DNA from: Chara braunii
Lineage: Eukaryota; Streptophyta; Charophyceae; Charales; Characeae
Assembly: GCA_003427395.1 (NCBI GenBank)
Contig: BFEA01000045.1
Coordinates: forward strand, 623,469 to 687,468
Direction: 5' to 3'
Length of the DNA stretch: 64,000 bases
In this document: positions 37,413-48,181 of the stretch, in pieces
Layout of the letters: every line of letters begins with the position of its first letter
How positions within the stretch are numbered: the first letter of the stretch is position 1
Translations under genes and position numbers: made by a program
The notes under the pieces: model-generated
Database searches by the model: none
Seen by the model: only the letters and a program-made list of their open reading frames with translations
What the model was told of the DNA's origin: nothing

Positions 37413-38060
37413 ATGTCCGCAGGTCAGCGACCTGTGGTACTTCCTCGACGCAGTCCTCGGATAGCAGCTCTTCTCAGCAGACAGCAACAGGCGGCAGCAC
37501 GCATCCCAACACCGACGGTACCAAGGAGGCGGCGAACGATGGTCCTGCCAGCGTTTCCGGTCCAAGGCGTCGATGAGGCGTCCGACGTGTTCTTGCTGCC
37601 GAACAGGAGCGGATTGCCACTGCAACTGCTGAATAGAAGATGCTGGCCAAAGAATCAGCCGCTGAGCAACAGAGGCTGGCCAACGAGGCTGCCGCCAAGG
37701 CACAACGGTTGGCCAACGAGGCAGCCGTCCAGGCGCAGCTACAGCGGGAAGCCGCCGAAGCAGCACAACAGCAACAGCGTGCCGCAAGCACACAGATCCT
37801 ACACAATGAGGAGCAGCGTTTCAGCGAACTCCTCACGGCGTGGACTTTTGTGCCATCTGCTGCACGATCAGTACCGACAGCGGCGGAACAGGAGAAAACA
37901 GAATTGGGTTATGTACTCAAACACTTGTTACACACTGTGAACTGGCAGCAGGAGCAATTGCGGCATCAGGCGCAGGCAGCATACCAGCAGCAGCAGATAC
38001 TAAAAGCTGCCGCGACTGACTGCCAGACACTCACGAAGGCGATCAATTCTGCCATATCAT
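37413..38060 (+). pseudogene. Element D: gag N-terminal part
   Basis: Starts MSAGQRPVVLPRRSPRIAAL. After a frame break near 37575 and an in-frame TAG near 37637 it continues as a strongly helical, Ala/Gln/Glu-rich coiled coil (SAAEQQRLANEAAAKAQRLA, QLQREAAEAAQQQQRAAS). Next comes EEQRFSELLTAWTF and LGYVLKHLLHTVNWQQEQL. It has no database-recognisable domain to me; position after an LTR and primer site, and likeness to the helical N-terminal parts of the other gags here, make it gag. It stops where TTC-repeat LTR sequence begins, so capsid, nucleocapsid and all of pol are deleted. Confidence 0.65.
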
Positions 38061-38613
38061 CATCTTCTTCTAACCCTACCTTCTTCTTCTTCTTCTTCTT
38101 CTTCTTCTTCTTCTTCTTCTTCTTCTTCTTCTTCTTCTTCTTCTTCTTCATCATCATCTTCTTCTAACCCTCTACCTTCTCGGTTACTATGGGACAGAGA
38201 TCGATGGTGGGATATCGGTGACATCAGGACTGAGACTATTTCAGAGTTGGGCGTTGGGAGGACTAATTGGAGATCTGACGCCAGCGGCATTTCGAGATTC
38301 TGTATCTTCAACATTTCGGGATTACTGTTTCGGTGACTTTGTGTTGGCGCCATCTCCTCCTCCCCCCATCTTCGCCTCTTCTCCCTACATTCGTCCATGT
38401 GTGATGTGTACAGGCCCTGCCGCCATCTTCCATGTTTGGAGCGCCAGGCCTTCTCACCCGATGAATGTATGTGTGTGAGTCTGGTGTGTAGTCCGAGTAA
38501 GATGTGAGTCAAATCCATGTTTTCAAGTCTTCCGCTGCATTATATTGCTCTCTATTATCGGTCGGTTCTGTGTTCTGCATCCTACTTGTGTTCACTTTCA
38601 CTAGTATGCAACA
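38061..38613 (+). repeat. Element D 3' LTR, 5' half deleted
   Basis: Ends CACTAGTATGCAACA like 35459. It is nearly identical to the last 490 bases of the 5' LTR apart from a 24-base indel near 38300 and a long (TTC)n tract (about 38083-38148). The first half of the LTR is missing and gag is fused to it at the TTC run. Confidence 0.85.
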
Positions 38614-38990
38614 CTGTCCCTGCAGTTGGGGCCTGGGCTCTTTTCTGTTGGGCACACCCAGGATTTCCAGACTTCGGCAATTTGCTGCATCTGCACAGGC
38701 CCCGGGATAGGTACGTTGACAATGCTGCTTTCTCGTAGGCCCGTGGTCACTTTGTGATGTATCTTCCCTGCAATGTGTGTGCCCCAGGCGCAACTGTACG
38801 GGGCAGCACATGTTTTCCGGAAAGAGCCAAGAGGCTCTCATTTCGTTGTAACCAACTGGTGTGCTGCAACTGCCTGAGTACCCACATATGGAAAAATGTC
38901 AAATTTTGGCCTCTTGCGAATAATCAGGCCCGCCTTCACTTAGGGCAGGCACAGGGCTTGCTGAGGCCCTCTTCCCAGAACATGTGCATG
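38614..38990 (-). repeat. C-type LTR fragment
   Basis: The minus strand shares CTAAGTGAAGGCGGGCCT, CAGGCAGTTGCAGCAC and CCAGTTGGTT with the start of the element C LTR. About one third of the LTR remains; its other side is cut by the D LTR end. Confidence 0.7.
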
Positions 38991-39023
38991 TCTGATCAGG
39001 GCCCCGAGACGGCTCAAACTTCG

Positions 39024-39025
<2 letters not shown>

Positions 39026-39081
<56 letters not shown>

Positions 39082-39108
39082 TGTGTGTGTGTGCGTGCGC
39101 GCGTGCAT
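39026..39108. repeat. (GT)n microsatellite 1
   Basis: GT repeat with a few interruptions ending in GTGCGTGCGCGCG. Alternating purine-pyrimidine of Z-DNA-forming type. Confidence 0.95.
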
Positions 39109-39205
39109 GTTGTCATGTTCGCTATACACAACTCCAGAAAAAGAGCACTGTTTCATCGTTCTTCCGCCGTGACTAATCAGCAGGTTGAACTCCAACACTC
39201 CGCCC

Positions 39206-39207
<2 letters not shown>

Positions 39208-39267
<60 letters not shown>
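39208..39267. repeat. (GT)n microsatellite 2
   Basis: Thirty uninterrupted GT units about 100 bases after the first tract. Confidence 0.95.
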
Positions 39268-39268
<1 letters not shown>

Positions 39269-39490
39269 GATTAGGGACAGTCGAAGTGACTCTGAGATTG
39301 GTTTTGTGCTGGAATCCAGTTTCCCACTCTTGATGCAAGTATGGTCTAAAATACTGAGAGAATGTCGATGAATCTCTATAATGGCATCCTGGTTTCTGGA
39401 ACTCTCTCTCTTGACGATGGAGATGTGATATGCAGTTGGTGACATTGCTAACCTTGGGGAGGCCAACTGCGAAATGCTTTGCTGTTGCAG

Positions 39491-39742
39491 GGAAGGTCTA
39501 AGGGTGCAGGGGATGGAGGTGGTGGAGCTCCTGTTGTTAAGGTGAAGCCTTGTACTTCATTCTTCAACCTTTTTGCGCCCAGTACAAGATTTTCGCAACA
39601 GGAAAAGAAGTTGGCAGATCTGGGCTTGAGTGATGAAGATGAGGATCCTGCTGTTGCAGATATGGACGGCTTGGAGCTGGATGAGGCAATATCACAAGTC
39701 TCGGAAGAGCAGGTGGACGTAATGACTGCGTTATGGAACGAG
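39491..39742 (+). pseudogene. Possible host-gene exon or exon relic, acidic, weakly NAP1-like
   Basis: A 252-base open stretch is bounded by a good acceptor (TTTGCTGTTGCAG) and a donor (GAG|GTAGGG), and keeps one frame (84 codons, phase 0 at both ends). It encodes a Gly-rich start, VKPCTSFFNLFAPSTRFSQQ, then acidic LSDEDEDPAVADMDGLELDE. The CxSFFNxF motif followed by acidic residues recalls nucleosome assembly protein 1, a histone chaperone, but the rest is not clearly similar. No neighbouring exon was found in the 1.1 kb downstream. It could be an isolated captured fragment, one exon of a dispersed gene, or chance. I mark it as pseudogene only because no complete gene is visible. Confidence 0.3.
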
Positions 39743-40845
39743 GTAGGGTTCAGCTCTCTCTTTGCGGAGTATCTGGTGTCTTGTGTAAATTCAAAACTAT
39801 GAACTGCATTCCTCCAGGGGTTATGCCTGTGTGTGTTTTTTGTGTTTCTTTCTCATTCTGTGTTTTTCAGATTCTCTTCTAACAGCTGGGTTTAGGCCAG
39901 GACACTCGTCTCAACTCTTTTGAACCGAACATTGTCTTGGTGAAGCTGGCAGGAGATGGCCACTGCAGCTGTTATGAACCTGGTTGCTTGTTGTCAGAAG
40001 ACCAACACTCGCACACATAGACTTCCAGGTATGCCCATACATACACAGAAAGGAAGGGGAGAGGATGGGAGTATCACACCGCACAGAGAGAGATAAACAC
40101 AGCGGAAAACTTGACCATGCGATATGACAGAGAACACTGAAAGTGCACTTCACTCCACAGAATCCTCACAACCAGTCACAAAGGAAAGCCGAGTAGATCA
40201 CATCTAGGAAACAATGAAACAAAGATAGTTCAAGCCCAGTATCAAACTGTTTATTAAACTCAGAGTCTCGAATTGTCAGAATAACCCCAGAACTATGGTG
40301 CGCTGCTCAGAAATGAGCAGCGCTTCACTCCTCAACCCTGGACAAGTCCCTGAAACATAAAGCGCCAAAGCGTCACCCTGAAACAGGCCTCTGAGGCCAA
40401 GCGCCACTCAGGGATGAAGAAGAAGACCAGCGCCACAGTGTCTGATGATGATGAAGTGCCGGATGACTTCCCGGGTGGAAGCCTACAGCAGCACCACCTC
40501 TCCTGACAAGATGATCTCTGAGGAAGAAGCTGCAGCTATGGCTGCAGCGCCACACACCTTGTAACCCTATTCCGGAAGAGGGTCGAGCAGGGCACCACTT
40601 CTCTCGCCTCCAGCAGACCTCGCATAGCCCAAACCTCTAAACAGCCCCGCGTGCTGTCAGAGTACAGTGTTAGTCCCCGCTATGCCCGACACTCCGCAGG
40701 TCCGGCTATGTCCGTCTTCTCCAACGCTGAAGCTGTCACCACCTCCAGTTCACGTGTTGTACAGCAGCGATGTACACGGTACCAACCGCCAAAAGCCCTG
40801 AACCGATGTGCCCATCCTATCTATCACGTACACTAGCCTAGACAC
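39743..40845. other. No recognisable gene
   Basis: Unassigned sequence between the possible exon and the start of element 1 homology. Short frames only, and no retroelement peptides. Confidence 0.5.
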
Positions 40846-40958
40846 GACGGGAGTAGAGCACGCATGCTATGCTGCTTTCTCCTTTGTCTGCTTGCTGTGC
40901 TGATGGATGGGTGATGAGGGCCAGGCCAGCCCTACAGGAGAGTCGAGTATCGGGCATC

Positions 40959-40966
40959 TATAAATA
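40959..40966 (+). promoter_or_regulatory. TATA-box-like motif in the element 1 leader
   Basis: TATAAATA in CATCTATAAATAAGC. The same motif is in the leaders at 48070 (plus), 33000-32993 (minus) and 26585-26578 (minus), always 43-47 bases before the hairpin block. Confidence 0.5.
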
Positions 40967-41009
40967 AGCACCGGGGGGGGTACCTTCCATCGACTGTGAT
41001 CGTCGTCCT

Positions 41010-41071
41010 GTCTGCGACGGTAAATAATTCCTGAGGACTTCGGGGGCCGTCCTAAAATGCCTCCTGATCAG
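41010..41071 (+). ncRNA. Conserved leader hairpin block, copy 3 (element 1)
   Basis: GTCTGCGACGGTAAATAATT, CCTGAGGAC, loop TTCGGGGGCC, GTCCTAAAATGCCTCCTGA. AGGAC (41034-41038) pairs with GTCCT (41049-41053). Confidence 0.65.
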
Positions 41072-41571
41072 TGTAAGGCTCGCTGTACGCGAGGATAAAA
41101 TTAGTGCAGGGCTGGCCAGCTCAGCATACACTCGGGGCACAGGGGTGGGCCGTGTGCACACCTTTAGACACGCACGCTATCTGGATTGCAACGTTGACGT
41201 CAAGTGACTTTCAGGAAGAACTGAGGAAGGGGAAGATTCCATGTGCTAAGTTCGAGCAAAATTCCATTCTGCAAATAGACCCAACAAATGATTCTATTTT
41301 TATTTTGATTAGTTAAGATGTACAGCCATTAACATCTGACAGACAGCATACGTAGAAACAGTTTTTGCTCAATTGCTTCTCTGTTTGCAGACTAGTCAAA
41401 GTAAAATAGCTTCGTTTGTAGGAATCTGGACTACCTGTTGGACCCGAATGTATCGACTCTGAAATAGCCACTGGTTAATTATTTTATTTATTTTTAAATC
41501 GCTCTTGTAATTATGTTGCGGTAGGCATCGAGTGAGTGACCTAGTGTAGACGGTGTGCAGTTTTGTAGCTT

Positions 41572-42812
41572 ATGAGCGACAGGGAGGAAACTAGAGAGGA
41601 CGACCGGATCCTGCGATCAGCGAGGCGCCTAGTAGCCCACTTGGCATTGGGACCAGAGGGCGACGGACTTCTGTTCTGCCAGCTTAGGGAGAGACAGCAG
41701 TAGCAGCGGAGAGCTAGGGCCGCAGAAGCAAGCAGGGCATTCGCAAGCGAGGCCGCTACTTCAGCAGCCATGGCAACTGCTGCGCAGCAAAGTTCCCAGG
41801 CCAGCAGTTCAGGAACTATAGGGTCAACGGTCGCACAAACTCTGAGTCAGTCCACTGGCGTTATGGCAAGCCAGCCGTTAGTATTGACCCCCGAGAAGGT
41901 CTCCATACAGCAAGCAGCTGCTCGTGAGGCATAGCTACAGCAGGCTTTAGGAGAGATAAAGGCAGAAAAAGAGAGGATGATCAGGAGAAGAGTCAGGATG
42001 CAGCGGAGACAAGCAAATATTAGTGAGTTAGAGGAGATGGACCTGACAGACATGGATGATGATGTGAGGACCCTGAGGACGGTCTTGCTAGATGTAGTAG
42101 AGATGCAGGATCACCAAATGGCGCTCTTACAAGACATCCAGCAGAGACTGGCCGTGTTGGTCGGACGAGCTCAGGCGACACCATCACCATCAGGGCCAAT
42201 GCCTAACCCGTGGTTCAATCTCCTCATTTTGTCCCACCGGTGATTGGGGTATCCCCATTTGTCAATCCTTCAGCATCAGTACAGGTCGCTTCCCTAGGAA
42301 TGCCTTTGACACGAGGGTTCTCAACAGGTCCTAGTGTACGGATTCCTGTACAGTCAGTGTATTCCCAACCTCCGTCGCAGGTTGTCGTAACTGGGCAGCC
42401 TGCTGTCTCGCAGTCAGCACAACAGCTGGGCATACAGCTCCAACAGCAGTTGGTGCATTATGTTCATCGACAACGATGGTTCTACCATCGAATTAGATGA
42501 CGACTTCTAGGAGGGAGTAGGTACAGAGGCGGGCAGCATAGAGGCCTCCCGGTCTAGGAGTCAAGTTGACCCCAATGCTCCTCCATGGGAGAAAGCTGGT
42601 CTCATAGAGGACGGGTGGAGAGACCGGTACACCAGGCACGCCTATATTCGTTGTGGTCAATATGGCCATAACCAGTTCAAGTGCCGCAATAGGAAGGTGA
42701 CAGAAAAAATTCCGCCTACAATGGGGCAAGCGTTGGGATCCTCCGCTCCTGTAGGTAGCAATGTTGCCAGTAGTTCTGAAACTGCATCGGGAAACACGTC
42801 GGGCCAGTAGGA
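41572..42812 (+). pseudogene. Element 1: gag, internally deleted
   Basis: ATG at 41572 (MSDREETREDDRILRSARRL). TAG at 41701 follows QLRERQQ, and the frame continues as QRRARAAEASRAFASEAATS. A second stop follows later, then a coiled-coil region (LGEIKAEKERMIRRRVRMQR, MDDDVRTLRTVLLDVVEMQD). A deletion of about 670 bases at 42455-42460 fuses this to the nucleocapsid end, removing the capsid. The knuckle reads IRCGQYGHNQFKC with the first residue of CIRC changed to Tyr (YIRC), so one Cys is lost. Element 2 is the undeleted relative. Confidence 0.85.
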
Positions 42813-42939
42813 ATAGTAGTTGTTCCTGCTAGGGTCGAGGTGGTGGACATACCCTCACCATCTCGAGAGATGGCCCAAGCTATTAACTTCGTTGTCGTCC
42901 CGCAAACACATTCTGACCCATCGATCCTCTGTTCAATGA

Positions 42940-44457
42940 ATGTGTTTTGAGTCCTTAGAGGAGCTAGAGGAGGAGTGGTCTAGATCGGACCCGCTAGCTT
43001 CTTGGACGGCCATGGCTAAAGCCCCTAAGGGTGAGCTGTTCGTCGGCGAGGCAGTCATCAGCGGCCGCAAGGCCGGTACCTATTGACACTTGCTCAACGC
43101 GAAACTTTATCAGTCGCACGTGCGTTGAGAGGCTGCGCTTAGAGGGGCAAACGCAGCACCTGAGTTGACCTGTGGAGTCGACCTGTGCCAACACACAACC
43201 CACTGTAGTCAACGACTACCTTAAGGACGTTGAGTGTTGTTTCCTGTACGTGGGAGGGGAACTGAGACATCGCGTCTTGTTCCTGGTCAGCGATGATCTC
43301 CCGATGGACATCCTGTTAGGTATGTACTATCTTTCGGTTGCACAACCCCAATTTGACTGGGACAGAAAAGTGGTCAAACACACTTTGCCCGAAGGGGGGA
43401 CCGCCATATTACGTAAGTTTAAAGCTAGTAGTCTGATCGAGTCCTACGGATGCATGTGTGCGGCCTCGTTTTATAATTATTATAAGCAAAATCCAGAGGA
43501 GGGTATGTACTTAGTTTTTGTCTCTGCAGCAGGCGAGCCGGTGAAAATGTCGCCGGAGATAGAGGGAGTAGTCGCTAAGTACCCTGATCTATTTGAAGAG
43601 TCAAAAGGAGTTGTTGAGAGGGAGGTCGTCCACGCGATAGAGATTATCCCAAGATCTGGTATTCTGAAGTGTAGGATCTATCGGATGTCTACTGCTGAGC
43701 TCGATGAGCTTCACCGACAGCTCAAGGAACTCGTAGAGAAGGGTTGGATCCGGCCGAGTGTCTCCCCTTATACATCACCAGTCTTATTTGTACCGAAGAA
43801 AGGGGGGACCTTGAGGATGTGCATTGACTATAGGGGCCTCAATGCCATCACTGTGAAGAACGCAGAGGCCCTACCCCGCATCGATGACTTGTCGGACCGA
43901 GTGCAAGGGTGCCTGTACTTCAGTAAGATAGATCTGAAGTCCGGGTACCATCCGATTGCAATTCGGTCCGAAGATCAACACAAAACCGTTTTTTAGACCA
44001 GGTACAGTCTGTACCGTTTGTGGTGATGCCTTTTGGCCTTTGCAATGCTCCTGGCACCTTTCAGCACGCTATGAACCTGATCTTTCACGACTACTTGGAT
44101 AAGTTTGTCATCGTGTACCTCGATGATATGCTTATTTTTAGTAGGACTCTCGAGGAGCACGTTGGCCATCTAGACAAAGTCCTTAGCCTCCTTCGACAAC
44201 ACCAGTTCAAGATCAACGGGGAGAAGTGTGAGTTTGGCCGCACTCGGATCTTGTACTTGGGTCATGAGATTTCCGCAGAGGGATTGAAGCCCGATGACGC
44301 GAAGGTGACTAGCGTCCGTGACTGGCCCCGTCCTCAGTCTGTGACTGAGATGAGGTCCTTCTTGGGGATGACCGGCTACTACCGCAATTTTGTCAAGAAT
44401 TATAAGATAGTGGCCGCCCCTTTGACTGACCTGACACGCCTTGACAGACAGGTGTGA
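42940..44457 (+). pseudogene. Element 1: protease and RT
   Basis: Codons of the SLEELEEEWSRSDP type start near 42948. The protease active-site stretch is destroyed by a small deletion and stop near 43080. From 43172 a frame runs through LLGMYYLSVAQPQFDWDRK, the family linker [32 protein letters not shown] and [18 protein letters not shown] to TAG at 43994-43996 (CAG in element 2). After a one-base loss, 44020-44457 has [16 protein letters not shown], the catalytic [13 protein letters not shown] and SFLGMTGYYRNFVKNY. RT would copy the genomic RNA; this gene has at least three breaks. Confidence 0.88.
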
Positions 44458-46534
44458 GGCTGCTTTCAGACATCTGAAGCATGCCCTCACTCACCATGAG
44501 GTCTTGAAACTACCCGATCCTGACAAGCCGTTTGTTGTGACCACGGATGCCAGCCAATATGGCATTGGTGCCGTACTTGCGCAGCAGGAGGGGAAAAAGT
44601 TGAGGCCGGTAGAGTACATGTAAGAAAAAATGCCCTCTCAAAAGCTGGCCAAGTCCACTTATGCGAACGAACTCTACACGATCTACAAAGCATTGACTCA
44701 CTGGAGGCACTACCTCCTTGGTCGCTTCTTCTATGTCAGGATTGATCACCAGACCCTGAGGTGGATGAAGACTCAACCGGTACTCTCCGATGCTCTGAAG
44801 CGATGGATCGAAGTCATAGAGCAATATGACTTTGAGCCCCAGTACATCAAGGGGGAGTACAACAAGGTTGCTGATGTGCTGTCGCGTAGGCCAGACTTCC
44901 TCGGTGCGCTGGTCACTGAATTTGGGCTTGCGGACGATGTTACTCAGTCTTTGGTGGAAGCCTATCGCGAGGATCCGTTTATGGCCGAGATGATATGCAG
45001 ACTCGAGGCAAAAGACAAAGCACCTGCTGACGAGTTTGTGTTGGTCAACGGCCTGCTGTTCCTTGAGAAAGCCGGGAATAAACGCTTGTGTGTTCCAAAT
45101 CAGGAGTCTTTTATTTTTAGGCGAATGTCATGATGCCACCGGACATTTTGGGTATAGGAAGACTGCAGCAAATCTGTTGCAGCGGTTCTGGTGGCCCACA
45201 ATGATGAAAGATGTGAAGCTGTACGTGGAGACTTGTCAGGTGTGTCTGAGAGACAAGCCACGTACACAGGCCCCTCTTGGGCTTCTCAAGCCCCTTCCGA
45301 TTCCGGAAAGGCCCGGTGAGAGCCTGTCTATGGATTTCATGGACACGCTGGTCACCAGCAAGAGTGGAATGAGATATATCTGTGTCATTGTCGATAGGTT
45401 TAGTAAGTATGCTAGATTAGTTGCAATGCCTGCTACAGCTAAGACCGCGTATGTGATCAAGCTATTCAAAGAGAACTGGGTCAGAGACTTTGGGCTTCCA
45501 AAGTCTATTGTGAGGGACAGGGATGTCAGATTCACCAGTGATTTGTGGAAGGCTGCGGCTGCAGAACAGGGAACACAGCTGCAGATGACTTTTGGGAACC
45601 ACCTAGAGGTAAATGGCCAAGCCGAGCAGCTGAACCGCACTGTTCAACACCTTTGCGGCACTACATTAAGCCCAATCAGGTGGACTGGGATGAGAAACCT
45701 GCTCTCATCGCCAGCCTGTACAACAACGCTGTGCACAATGCCACTGGGGTAAGCCCTAATAGTCTGCTACTGACTTTCAAGCCTAGACTGCCCCTAGACT
45801 TTCTACTACCTGACAACCAGCCAACTGCTGCACCGGGCACACTTGAATTTGCCTATCGTTGTGAACAACTGATGCAGCAGGCAGTAGAACAGATGCATAA
45901 GGCACAGGCGACAATGATAGAGTCTGAGAACAAACACCGCCGCCCATCTACATTTCAGGTAGGGGACAGAGTCTGGGNAAAGTCCTCAGAACTGGGACAG
46001 GTGCACGGGATCTCCCGCAAGCTCATGCCACAGTACTTCGGACCATGGGAGGTTATGGATGTTGTTGGGGGAGAGACAGATGGGCCATCTTATGTAATCC
46101 AGATCCCTGGTCATCTTCGCACTTACCCTGTCTTTCATGCCTCCAAACTCGCACCTTTCGAGGAAACTGATCAGTTTCCCTCTCGTCGCTCAATGCTGTC
46201 CCCAACCACGGATGGAGAGGTCGACATCGATGACTGCGTGGACCACAGGGAAATGCCAGTTCCAAGACCAACAGGCAGGGGACGTCCTCCTAAGCCGAAG
46301 CTGCAGTATCGCGTTCGGTTCAGACATCACACTGATCCTAAGGAGGACAGATGGTTTACCAGGGAGGAACTGATGCAGACCGCTCCACATGTTGTCACTC
46401 ACTATGAGAATCACTGCAGAAAGGAAACCGCCAGATTGAGTAATGGTACTTCTCAGAGGACTGTCGAAGTATGGAGGAGGGAATACGAGGCTCAAGGCCT
46501 CGATACGCCCTACTTGGCCCTATTTTCAGTATAG
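44449..46534 (+). pseudogene. Element 1: RNase H and integrase
   Basis: RNase H: FVVTTDASQYGIGAVLAQQE, a stop after PVEYM (44621-44623), then ELYTIYKALTHWRHYLLGRF and the DH of RIDHQTLRW. Integrase: HDATGHFGYRKT with CQVCLRDK (HHCC zinc finger), SMDFMDTLVTSKSG, IVRDRDVRFTS, and NHLEVNGQAEQLN, so the DDE residues remain although neighbours have changed. Frame changes fall near 45130 and 45640. The C-terminal part (RVWXKSSELGQ, PVFHASKLAPFEETDQF, DPKEDRWFTREEL) ends at TAG 46532-46534, about 50 bases inside the 3' LTR. There is one ambiguous base at 45978. Confidence 0.9.
46471..46483 (+). promoter_or_regulatory. Element 1 polypurine tract
   Basis: ATGGAGGAGGGAA ends exactly where homology to the C-type LTR start begins (TACGAGG for TGCGAGG). 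Confidence 0.75.
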
Positions 46535-47423
46535 TCGGCCGTCCTAAGTGAAGGCAGGCTTGACCAAGGCCTACATACCCATTTTTGGGGTCACCCGGCA
46601 ACTGGGGAAATTCAGGCAGTTGCGGAGCGCTAGTTGGTTGACATCGCCCAGGCCCAGGCTGCCTCTTTTCGTATGTAACTAAGGCAGGCCCTGGGCCAGA
46701 TACGCAACATGGGCCGAACACAGGCTGCGGGCAGTTGGGCACAGGAAACCACCACAGGCCCTGGGCCTGATTCGTTCGGACTGGGGCTCAGCCTCATGGG
46801 GCCTACCAGAAGCTTCTGGACCGATGCCCAATGCAGGCAGGCCACACGCAGCAGGCAGGTCACTTCCATTTAGGAAAGTGCCTGCCCCAATACTCCTCAT
46901 TCGGGCACTGGCTGCATGTTGCGCAAGCGCTGTTGCGCTAATGCTGGCCAGCGCTCACGCGCTCACGGGCGAGCTGGATGAGCAGGCAGCCATAGCCGAG
47001 CTGCGCTGCTGTATGCTGGATGGGGCACATGGTGGTCCTTGGGTGCACGTGGCATCTGTGAGTGGGGGATCGAGGTTGTGAGTGATACGAGAGACATACC
47101 TGGTGCTTGAGGCGAACGACATTGGCCGAGATCTGCTCGTACTTCGGGGAGCTGTTGACGTCACCAGCGGCATTGTAGATAGGCTAGATAGGATCTGCCA
47201 TTTCTAGTCTGGGCGCAAAGCGCCAGATAGGATGTCGACATTGGTTCTTTGTTGATGATGATGAGACTATTCCAACATTGTCACTTATGAGCTTTTGTTG
47301 TGCTCTTATTTGGTGGAACTCGTGTTGCAATTCTGCTTTTGGTTCCAGTTCACAACTATCTAGTCTCATGTGTATGATGCTGCTTGGTTTCTGAAGTGCT
47401 CGCTATCGCTCATTTTCCTTGCA
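46484..47423 (+). repeat. C-type LTR shared by elements 1 and 2
   Basis: Starts TACGAGGCTCAAGG (terminal TG mutated to TA) and ends TCATTTTCCTTGCA, 940 bases. It is preceded by the element 1 purine tract and followed by the element 2 primer site, so it is 3' LTR for one and 5' LTR for the other. Confidence 0.82.
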
Positions 47424-47426
47424 ATT

Positions 47427-47438
47427 TGGTATCAGAGT
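47427..47438 (+). promoter_or_regulatory. Element 2 primer binding site (initiator-Met type)
   Basis: TGGTATCAGAGT, three bases after the LTR end; it matches TGGTATCAGAGC except the last base. Confidence 0.85.
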
Positions 47439-48069
47439 TGTGGTACGGTGCGCTAATCTGGCGCTTGTCTTCTGCCTATGCGATACATGCATGCGGTCTG
47501 CTTGGTGAGCGGCCGTAGGGAGTGTGTAGTGAGGAGGGCGTAGGCAAGCAGGCGACCCAGGAGGTGAGGGGTATCGCCGGGAAGGCTACGTGGTTATTAT
47601 TGGGTGTTCGCAGTGTGATGAGAACTATCTGAGGTGCGATTGATGCTGAGGTGAAACGACGGTGTAATGCTGGTTGTGCCGGAGCAGCGATTGGTCATCA
47701 CAGTCGGCACCAGGTCATTTGGTGAGAATATTTGTGGTTTGGGGCAGCTATTTTGAGGTAAGTTGCTCTTAACCTTATCTACCCTCTTCGACACTTGTTA
47801 CCGTGAGGATGTGTGTTATGTCTTGAGAGTCCTCTCATGTGAGGAGTCGAGTGCGCTCAACCTTGAGAGTCGGCATTGTTCACGTGGAGCATCTGGAAGG
47901 AGAGGGCGGCGCTATCTGAAGGGCCCTGGACGAAGCACTGTGTCACCATGCCAACCCACCGGGAGTAGAGCATGCATGCTTTGCTGCTTGTCCTTTGTCT
48001 GCTTGCTGCGCTGATAGATGGGTGATGAGGGGCAGGCCAGCCCTACAGGAGAGACTAGTACCGGGCGTC

Positions 48070-48077
48070 TATAAATA
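48070..48077 (+). promoter_or_regulatory. TATA-box-like motif in the element 2 leader
   Basis: TATAAATA in CGTCTATAAATAAGC, 43 bases before the hairpin block, as in element 1. Confidence 0.5.
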
Positions 48078-48119
48078 AGCATCGGCGGGGTACCTTCCAT
48101 CGGTTGTGATCGTCGTCTT

Positions 48120-48181
48120 GTCTGCGACGTTAAATAATTCCTGAGGACTTCGGGGGCCGTCCTAAAACGTCTCCTAATCAG
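48120..48181 (+). ncRNA. Conserved leader hairpin block, copy 4 (element 2)
   Basis: GTCTGCGACGTTAAATAATT, CCTGAGGAC, loop TTCGGGGGCC, GTCCTAAAACG. AGGAC (48144-48148) pairs with GTCCT (48159-48163). Confidence 0.65.

Larger units (their letters stand above)
40846..47423 (+). mobile_element. Element 1: C-family Ty3/gypsy retrotransposon, 5' LTR missing
   Basis: Plus-strand leader, gag, protease, RT, RNase H, integrase, purine tract and 3' LTR in normal order. The 5' LTR, primer site and first part of the leader are absent; leader homology begins near 40846. Its 3' LTR also serves as the 5' LTR of element 2. Confidence 0.85.

Noticed and set aside
41031-41060. CTGAGGA in the leader block resembling the CUGANGA core of a hammerhead ribozyme
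   Set aside because: The required GAAA after stem II is missing, and the G and A of the core are themselves paired in the conserved stem.
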